Origin: JBEKHT01 sp049511715
GTDB lineage: Bacteria > Chloroflexota > Anaerolineae > Anaerolineales > RBG-16-64-43
DNA: 11,281 bases
Assembly (NCBI GenBank): GCA_049511715.1
Contig: JBEKXU010000054.1
Location: 1 to 11,281, forward strand
Direction of reading: 5' to 3'
The notes beneath the pieces are model-generated. The model was not told the DNA's origin, made no database searches, and was given only the letters and a program-made list of their open reading frames with translations. Position numbers and translations under genes: made by a program. Each line of letters opens with the position of its first letter. The stretch's first letter is position 1. Shown one piece after another: positions 6,811 through 11,281 of the stretch.

Positions 6811-6841
6811 GCCCGGCCTCCTTCCGAGGCCGGGCTTTTTT
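6811..6841 (+). terminator. Intrinsic terminator of infC-rpmI-rplT
   Basis: A perfect 10-bp stem, GCCCGGCCTC (6811-6820) with GAGGCCGGGC (6826-6835), closes a 5-nt loop and is followed by six Ts (6836-6841). It lies 20 nt after the rplT stop codon. Confidence 0.93.
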
Positions 6842-6912
6842 GTTGTACCGGGGCCGGACCCCAACCCGTCGGCGGCCCTGCCTCGTCCGGCCCGCGGCTC
6901 CCTCTATCGCTA

Positions 6913-6921
6913 TGCTATACT
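6913..6921 (+). promoter_or_regulatory. Extended -10 promoter of the macro-domain operon
   Basis: TGCTATACT (TGN plus TATACT) lies just after the rplT terminator and 44 nt before the ATG at 6966. No good -35 hexamer is visible 17 nt upstream, which extended -10 promoters tolerate. Confidence 0.55.
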
Positions 6922-6965
6922 GCCTGCCGCTAGTGGCAGAACTCCCCCAGGAGGGACGTGGGGCA

Positions 6966-7562
6966 ATGATCCTCCGCGCTCAAGAGCTACCCTCGGGCCA
7001 GCGGCTGCTCCTGGTGTCGGCAGACCTGACCCAGGAGAAAGTGGACGCGATCGTCAATGCCGCCAATGCGTACCTCCAACACGGGGGCGGCGTGGCTGGC
7101 GCGATCGTGCGTCGGGGAGGGCAGGTCGTGCAGACCGAGAGCGATGCCTGGCGGCGCGCCCATGGCCCTGCGCGTCCCGATCATCCGGCCATCACGGGCC
7201 CCGGCGCGCTTCCCTGCAAGGCGATCATCCACGCGGTCGGCCCAGTTTGGGGCGAGGGGGACGAGGAGGCTAAGTTGCACACGGCCGTGTACTCTGCGCT
7301 CGTCCTGGCAGAGGAGCGCGGGTTCTCCAGCATTGCTCTGCCTGCCATCAGCACGGGAATCTTCGGCTTTCCCAAGCGGCGGGGCGCCCAAGTCATCCTC
7401 GAGGCGACCTTGGATTTCTGCCGCCTCCGCGCGGTCTCCCCGCTCAGGGAAATCCACTTCACGGTGATCGACCGGCCAACGCTGGAGATCTTCCGGGACG
7501 AGTTCGACACGCGCTGGCCCTCTTCACAACCCGCCGAAAATGATCACCTCCCTCTCGAATGA
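6966..7562 (+). CDS. Macro-domain (ADP-ribose-binding) protein
   Basis: The product (198 residues) is a single macro domain of the kind that binds ADP-ribose and, in related proteins, hydrolyses O-acetyl-ADP-ribose or removes ADP-ribose from proteins or nucleic acids. Visible motifs are VDAIVNAAN (26-34), HGGGVAGAI (39-47) and SSIALPAISTGIFGFP, which together form the adenine and diphosphate-binding loops. The GGGVAGAI form, without the aspartate of YmdB/MacroD GGGVDGAI, is nearer the archaeal Af1521 type, so enzymatic activity is less certain than binding. The ATG at 6966 follows AGGAGGG (6949-6955) at 10 nt; upstream extension of the frame to 6840 overlaps the promoter and terminator and is not credible. 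Its 3' end overlaps the next gene by 23 nt, indicating an operon. Confidence 0.9.
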   Translation: MILRAQELPSGQRLLLVSADLTQEKVDAIVNAANAYLQHGGGVAGAIVRRGGQVVQTESDAWRRAHGPARPDHPAITGPGALPCKAIIHAVGPVWGEGDEEAKLHTAVYSALVLAEERGFSSIALPAISTGIFGFPKRRGAQVILEATLDFCRLRAVSPLREIHFTVIDRPTLEIFRDEFDTRWPSSQPAENDHLPLE

Positions 7563-8319
7563 GCGGGTGCGGCTGGTGCGCGCCCTTCAATCCCAACGGA
7601 AAGCGCGGGAACGTGAACGGGCCTTGGTTGTGGAGGGGGTGCGGATGGCCGAGGAGGTGGTCCGGGCCCGAATCCCGGTGCGCCTGGTCTTCCACGGAGC
7701 GGCCCTGTCCCCCCATGGGCGCGCTCTGCTCAACCAGATGGCCCGCCTGGGTGCTGAGATCGATGAGGTGACGCCCGCGGTCATGAAGGCTTGCAGCGAG
7801 GACACGACCCCTCCGGGGCTCCTGGCCGTCCTGCCGTCCATTTCCTTGCCCATCCCGGAGCCCATCGAATGGGCCCTGGTGGCGGATCGCATCGCCAACC
7901 CCGGGAACCTGGGGAGCCTGCTGCGCTGCGCGGAGGCCTTTGGCGTGCAGGTCGTGTTCCTGCCACCGGGGACGGCCGACCCCTTCAGCCCCAAGGCCCT
8001 CCGAGGCGCCATGGGAGCTCACTTCCGACTCCCCCTGGCGTGCGTGACCTGGGCTGAACTGAAGGATCACCTGCGGGGCCTGCGAGTACTCGTGGCAGAG
8101 GCTCACAGCGGAGCGCGCTGCGACCAGATCAACTGGAGCGGACGGGTTGCCCTGATTCTCGGCGGGGAGGCCTCTGGTCCAGGAGATACGGCTCGGTCTC
8201 TGGCTGTGCAGTCCGTGCGGATTCCGGTCCGCGGCGAGGCGGAGTCCCTTAACGTGGCCGTGGCCAGCGGCATCCTGCTCTTCGAGGCGGCTCGCCTCAG
8301 AGGAAACCTGCCAGAATGA
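7540..8319 (+). CDS. SpoU/TrmH-family RNA 2'-O-methyltransferase
   Basis: This is a 259-residue SPOUT-class methyltransferase that uses S-adenosylmethionine to methylate a ribose 2'-OH in rRNA or tRNA; the exact target is not predictable. The N-terminal substrate-binding domain (about 1-100) has RERERALVVEGVRMAEE. The C-terminal knot domain shows motif 1, DRIANPGNLGSLLRCAEAFG (N120, R129), motif 2, LILGGEASGPG (about 206-215), and motif 3, RIPVRGEAESLNVAVASGILLFEAAR (S236, N238). All key residues are present. It is closest in style to the YsgA/TsnR-like group often named only 'RNA methyltransferase'. It begins inside the macro-domain gene (23-nt overlap) and ends in an ATGA overlap with the DUF711 gene, so the three are probably translationally coupled. 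Confidence 0.92.
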   Translation: MITSLSNERVRLVRALQSQRKARERERALVVEGVRMAEEVVRARIPVRLVFHGAALSPHGRALLNQMARLGAEIDEVTPAVMKACSEDTTPPGLLAVLPSISLPIPEPIEWALVADRIANPGNLGSLLRCAEAFGVQVVFLPPGTADPFSPKALRGAMGAHFRLPLACVTWAELKDHLRGLRVLVAEAHSGARCDQINWSGRVALILGGEASGPGDTARSLAVQSVRIPVRGEAESLNVAVASGILLFEAARLRGNLPE

Positions 8320-9566
8320 AGATTCGCTCCGTGACCTACTTCTTCGATCCGGGCTGGCCGCTGCGGCGCGACCGCTTCGACGATGCCTCGCGCCTGCTGG
8401 AAGCGGCGCGCAACGCCTTCCCACCGGCCGGCTATCCGGTCGAAACCACGCGGGTGGCCCTGGGCTCCTTTAGCCATCTGATCCCCGAACCCAATGAGGA
8501 GAATTGCGCCGAACTGTCCCGGCGGGTAGAGGCCGAATGCTTTGTCCGGGCCATTGACTATGCCTCTCTCGGCCCGGCCTTGCCAGACAGCTCTGCCTCC
8601 TACGATTTCCTCCCAACACTCCTGGCCTCGGCCGAGAACATCTTCGCCTCAGCAGTCATTGCGGAAAAACCCCGAGGAGTTTCGGTCCGGGCTTGCCAGG
8701 CCGCCGCCCGAGCCATCCTGCACGTGAGCCAGCTGGGAGGAGATGGATTTGCAAACTTGCGCCTGGCTGCCCTGGCCTGCGTCCCGCCCTTCAGCCCCTT
8801 TTTCCCTGCGGCCTACCATGACGGAGGACCACCCGGCTTTGCCATTGCGACGGAGGCGGCCGATCTCGCGGTCGAGGCGATTAGTTCCTCCCAGAACTTG
8901 GTAGAAGCGCGCGCTCGGCTCGTGGAGATGATTGAGCAGCATGCGGGGGCCCTGACCCGAACAGCAAGCCGGGTGGCCTCAGCCACCGGAGTCCGCTATT
9001 TGGGCGTCGATTTCTCCCTGGCACCGTTCCCGGAGGAAGCGCGCTCGCTTGGGACCGCTCTTGAAAGGCTGGGCGTGCCCGCCGCAGGGCTAGCTGGAAC
9101 CGTCACGGCGGCTGCAATTCTGGCGGCCGCCCTGGACCAGGCTGAGGTGCAGTCGATTGGGTTCCGCGGCCTGCTCCTTCCCCCTCTGGAGGATGCCGTC
9201 CTGGCTCGGCGAGCGGCAGAGGGCCTCCTGACCGTCAGCGACCTGATGATCTATTCCTCCCTGTGCGGCACGGGGCTGGATACGATTCCTTTGCCAGGCG
9301 ATGTCCGCCCGGAACAACTGGCGGCCCAGCTTCTGGACCTGGGCGCGCTGGCCCTGCGCCACGATAAGCCGCTGACGGCCCGGCTTATGCCGCTGCCCGG
9401 GAAACGATCCGGTGACGAGGTGGCCTTTGATTTTGAGTACTTCGCTCCCAGCCGCGTCATGACTCTCAAGTCCGAGGGCTTGACGGGCCTTCTCGCCAGA
9501 GAAGACTGGATCGAGATTCCGGCCCTTCACAGCTCACGGCCAACGGAGAAGCCTCGCGAGTCATGA
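8316..9566 (+). CDS. DUF711 / UPF0210-like family protein
   Basis: The 416-residue product resembles the DUF711 (UPF0210) family, whose members adopt a pyruvate-formate-lyase-like fold; their function is unknown. Recognisable stretches are DGFANLRLAALACVPPFSPFFPAAYH (143-168), YSSLCGTGLDTIPLPGD (313-329) and KPLTARLMPLPGKRSGDEVAFDFEYFAPSRVM (351-382). No signal peptide or membrane segment is evident, so it is likely cytoplasmic. The ATG overlaps the previous stop as ATGA (8316-8319), with GAGGAAA (8300-8306) as a ribosome-binding site. Family members are often about 450 residues; here the region between the first two blocks seems slightly shorter. It is last in the operon and converges on icd. 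Family assignment is fairly secure; any catalytic role would be guesswork. Confidence 0.82.
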   Translation: MKIRSVTYFFDPGWPLRRDRFDDASRLLEAARNAFPPAGYPVETTRVALGSFSHLIPEPNEENCAELSRRVEAECFVRAIDYASLGPALPDSSASYDFLPTLLASAENIFASAVIAEKPRGVSVRACQAAARAILHVSQLGGDGFANLRLAALACVPPFSPFFPAAYHDGGPPGFAIATEAADLAVEAISSSQNLVEARARLVEMIEQHAGALTRTASRVASATGVRYLGVDFSLAPFPEEARSLGTALERLGVPAAGLAGTVTAAAILAAALDQAEVQSIGFRGLLLPPLEDAVLARRAAEGLLTVSDLMIYSSLCGTGLDTIPLPGDVRPEQLAAQLLDLGALALRHDKPLTARLMPLPGKRSGDEVAFDFEYFAPSRVMTLKSEGLTGLLAREDWIEIPALHSSRPTEKPRES

Positions 9567-9569
9567 TCG

Positions 9570-9607
9570 CCGCCCCAGGAGACGGGGCGGAGCCGCTGGC
9601 GGCTTTT
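9570..9607 (+). terminator. Double hairpin after the DUF711 gene
   Basis: CCGCCCC (9570-9576) pairs with GGGGCGG (9584-9590), and the next bases AGCCG (9591-9595) pair with CGGCT (9600-9604), followed by a short T-run to 9607. The second hairpin with TTTT is a plausible but modest intrinsic terminator 4 nt after the DUF711 stop. Confidence 0.55.
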
Positions 9608-9678
9608 CTCGCAGGCCGAGGCCCCCGGCTGGCGGGAAGGGGGAAATCCGGGCAACAGCAAAGGGGGCAGGGCTCGAT

Positions 9679-9694
9679 CGGATCCTAGGATCCG
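9679..9694. repeat. 16-bp perfect palindrome at the icd stop codon
   Basis: CGGATCCTAGGATCCG is a perfect palindrome. The icd stop codon TAG (9687-9685, minus) is its centre. It shares 13 nt with the palindrome at 5241-5253. Confidence 0.7.
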
Positions 9695-11079
9695 GAGCGG
9701 CCCCGGCGCCTGGCCGGCGCAGAGCGCTTGGACCTGTCTTGAGCGCGGCTTCGCTTCTTACCTCGTAAAGTTCGGTCTCGGTTCATCCACGAGATGATCT
9801 CGGTCCCGAACTCCGAGCACTTGATTTCCCTCGCCGATCTCATCAAACGGGCGAAGTCATAGGTGACCGTTTTGGCCGCGATCGTCCGTTCCATCCCGGC
9901 CAAGACCAAGTCTGCCGCCTCATTCCAACCGATGTGGCGCAGCATCATCTCTCCGGACAGGATCAGCGAGCCCGGATTCACCTTGTCCAGATTGGCGTAC
10001 TTGGGGGCGGTACCATGGGTGGCTTCGAAGACCGCATGGCCGCTGGTGAAGTTGATATTCCCGCCGGGCGCGATCCCAATTCCTCCGACCTGCGCGGCGA
10101 TGGCGTCGGACAGGTAGTCGCCGTTCAGATTGGGGCTGGCAATCACGTCAAATTCATCTGCGCGGGTGATGATTTGCTGGAAGGCGATGTCGGCGATCGC
10201 GTCTTTGATGAGCAACCGGCCCTGGGTCCGGAAGGCCTCTTGCTCCGCATTGGCGGCCGACTCGCCTCGGGCCTCTTTCGTCTGGTTCCACTGTTCCCAG
10301 GTGTAGACACGATCCGCGAATTCTCGCTGGGCCAGGTCATACCCCCACTGGCGGAAGGCCCCTTCCGTGAACTTCATGATGTTCCCCTTATGGACCAAGG
10401 TCAGGGAGCGACGGCGGTGCTCCAGCGCGTAGCGGATCGCAGCACGCACCAGCCGTTCGGTCCCCTCCCGCGAGATCGGCTTGACCCCGATCCCGACGCT
10501 TAGCGGGAACCGGATCTTGGCGTACTCTTCTGGGAAGGCATTCTGGAAGAGTTCCAGGAACTTGCGAGCGGGAAGGCTGTCGGCCTCGAATTCGATCCCG
10601 GCATAGAGATCCTCGGTGTTCTCCCGGAAGATCACCATGTCGACCTTCTCCGGGCGCCGCACCGGGGAAGGCACTCCCTTGAAGTAGCGCACCGGCCGCA
10701 GGCAGACATACAGGTCGAGAGCCTTGCGCAGGGCCACATTGAGGGAGCGGATGCCGCCTCCCACCGGGGTGGTCAGCGGACCCTTGATCCCCACCCGGTA
10801 ATCGCGGAAGGCCTTTACGGTCTCCTCCGGCAGCCATGTCCCAAACTTCTGGTAGGACTTGCCGCCAGCGTATACCTCCATCCAAGCGATCCGGCGTTTG
10901 CCGCCATAGGCCTTTTCCACGGCCGCATCGAGGACCCGGACCGCGGTGCGCCAGATGTCGGGACCGGTCCCATCCCCCTCGATGAAGGGGATGATCGCCT
11001 GGTCGGGCACCTGGAGGCGTCCTTCCGCGAATCCAATCTTTTCACCGTCTCTGGGCAGGATCGGCTGGGATGACGACAT
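9685..11079 (-). CDS. icd: NADP-dependent isocitrate dehydrogenase
   Basis: This enzyme oxidatively decarboxylates isocitrate to 2-oxoglutarate in the TCA cycle, yielding NADPH. Visible motifs: FIEGDGTGPDIW (32-43), IRSLNVALRKALDLYVCLRPV (110-130) with S112 at the position of the regulatory serine of E. coli Icd, FRENTEDLYAGIEF (151-164), VHKGNIMKFTEGAF (229-242), LNGDYLSDAIAAQVGG (318-333) and ATHGTAPKYANLDKVNPG (353-370). K360-Y361 is the pair associated with NADP rather than NAD. The ATG at 11079 follows GGAGAG at 8 nt; a TTG at 11106 would add nine residues but has no ribosome-binding site. The 464-residue product exceeds the usual ~415 mainly through a ~30-residue tail rich in Arg, Lys and Ser after SWMNRD. 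The gene converges on the DUF711 operon. Confidence 0.95.
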   Translation of the reverse strand: MSSSQPILPRDGEKIGFAEGRLQVPDQAIIPFIEGDGTGPDIWRTAVRVLDAAVEKAYGGKRRIAWMEVYAGGKSYQKFGTWLPEETVKAFRDYRVGIKGPLTTPVGGGIRSLNVALRKALDLYVCLRPVRYFKGVPSPVRRPEKVDMVIFRENTEDLYAGIEFEADSLPARKFLELFQNAFPEEYAKIRFPLSVGIGVKPISREGTERLVRAAIRYALEHRRRSLTLVHKGNIMKFTEGAFRQWGYDLAQREFADRVYTWEQWNQTKEARGESAANAEQEAFRTQGRLLIKDAIADIAFQQIITRADEFDVIASPNLNGDYLSDAIAAQVGGIGIAPGGNINFTSGHAVFEATHGTAPKYANLDKVNPGSLILSGEMMLRHIGWNEAADLVLAGMERTIAAKTVTYDFARLMRSAREIKCSEFGTEIISWMNRDRTLRGKKRSRAQDRSKRSAPARRRGRSGS

Positions 11080-11125
11080 TTTCTTCACTCTCCGCGCGAG
11101 GGGCAATCAGTTGCTATCGCGCGGC

Positions 11126-11134
11126 ATTATAGCA
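11126..11134 (-). promoter_or_regulatory. Extended -10 promoter of icd
   Basis: On the minus strand this reads TGCTATAAT, a perfect -10 with a TGN extension, 46 nt before the ATG at 11079. No clear -35 hexamer is seen 17-18 nt upstream. The second insertion sequence begins about 45 nt further upstream. Confidence 0.65.
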
Positions 11135-11179
11135 TCCCCACCGTCCGATCCGTTCGCGGGCGTATTCACTCAGCTAATA

Positions 11180-11281
11180 TGTTACCGGGGGGGTGTGGTT
11201 CTCTCAATTGATAATGTTACCGAGGGAACCATGGCAGCCAAAGACCCCATGACAATTGACGAGCGCCGGAAATACCTGTAC
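11180..11281 (+). mobile_element. Left end of a second insertion sequence, cut by window edge
   Basis: TGTTACCGGGG starts at 11180 and TGTTACCGAGG at 11215, a direct repeat 35 nt apart in similar context (TAATATG.../ATAATG...). Repeated end-binding sites with a TG tip followed closely by a transposase-like start are typical of elements with an integrase-type (rve/DDE) transposase. The exact boundary and the right end are not visible, so the element type is tentative. Confidence 0.45.
11231..11281 (+). CDS. Start of a probable integrase-core transposase (partial)
   Basis: Only 17 codons are in the window: MAAKDPMTIDERRKYLY, open to the edge. The TIDERRKYL stretch recalls the N-terminus of transposases annotated as integrase catalytic region proteins (MTxDERRKYL...), which I recall rather than can align. 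Two in-frame ATGs exist, at 11231 (GAGGG only 4 nt upstream, a tight spacing) and 11249. The repeated TGTTACCG sites upstream support a mobile-element context. No catalytic residues are visible. Confidence 0.45.
   Translation, partial: MAAKDPMTIDERRKYLY

Noticed and set aside
6840..6965. Upstream extension of the macro-domain gene
   Set aside because: It would begin inside the rplT terminator and run through the promoter; the ATG at 6966 has a clear ribosome-binding site.
7459..8424. 321-codon minus-strand open frame
   Set aside because: It is antisense to the SpoU methyltransferase and overlaps three genes; low-complexity product.
1..11281. CRISPR array, tRNA or rRNA genes
   Set aside because: No regularly spaced repeats and no cloverleaf or rRNA-like stretch were seen by reading both strands.

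Overview
The window is moderately GC-rich bacterial chromosomal DNA. It carries housekeeping genes (the infC-rpmI-rplT operon and NADP-type isocitrate dehydrogenase), a small macro-domain/RNA-methyltransferase/DUF711 operon, two tandem copies of a large membrane glycosyltransferase gene, and two insertion sequences. The glycosyltransferase paralogues, the DUF711 gene, the IF3 and L35 sequence style and extended -10 promoters (TGN-TATAAT type) would fit a Chloroflexota (Anaerolineae-like) genome. That placement is an inference from family resemblance, not a computed result.

Layout: (1) 1-1429 (+) is the 3' part of a GT-C glycosyltransferase gene whose start lies before the window. (2) 1696-4793 (+) is a tandem paralogue split by an intact IS630-family element (2575-3684). 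The element is flanked by a TA duplication, and removing it with one TA restores a continuous 661-codon frame. (3) 4794-5423 has no recognisable gene but holds a palindrome between exact 9-nt direct repeats. (4) From a promoter at 5424-5453 come infC (initiated at a rare ATA codon at 5521), rpmI and rplT, ending at a strong intrinsic terminator (6811-6841). (5) From an extended -10 at 6913-6921 comes a compact overlapping operon: macro-domain protein (6966), SpoU/TrmH RNA methyltransferase (7540) and DUF711 protein (8316), with hairpins at 9570-9607. (6) Converging on it is icd (11079-9685, minus), with an unusual basic C-terminal tail and an extended -10 at 11126-11134. (7) The right edge (from about 11180) looks like the left end of a second insertion sequence, with repeated TGTTACCG motifs and the first 17 codons of its transposase.

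The infC operon makes initiation factor 3 and ribosomal proteins L35 and L20. Its rare start codon implies the classic IF3 autoregulation. The macro/SpoU/DUF711 genes overlap and are probably co-translated; a shared role is not evident. The most notable observations are the ATA start of infC, the IS630 transposase frame that has no stop codon of its own and borrows TA+G from the target site, the exactly reversible disruption of the second glycosyltransferase, and a post-stop segment conserved between the two glycosyltransferase copies. I found no clear previously undescribed multi-gene system.
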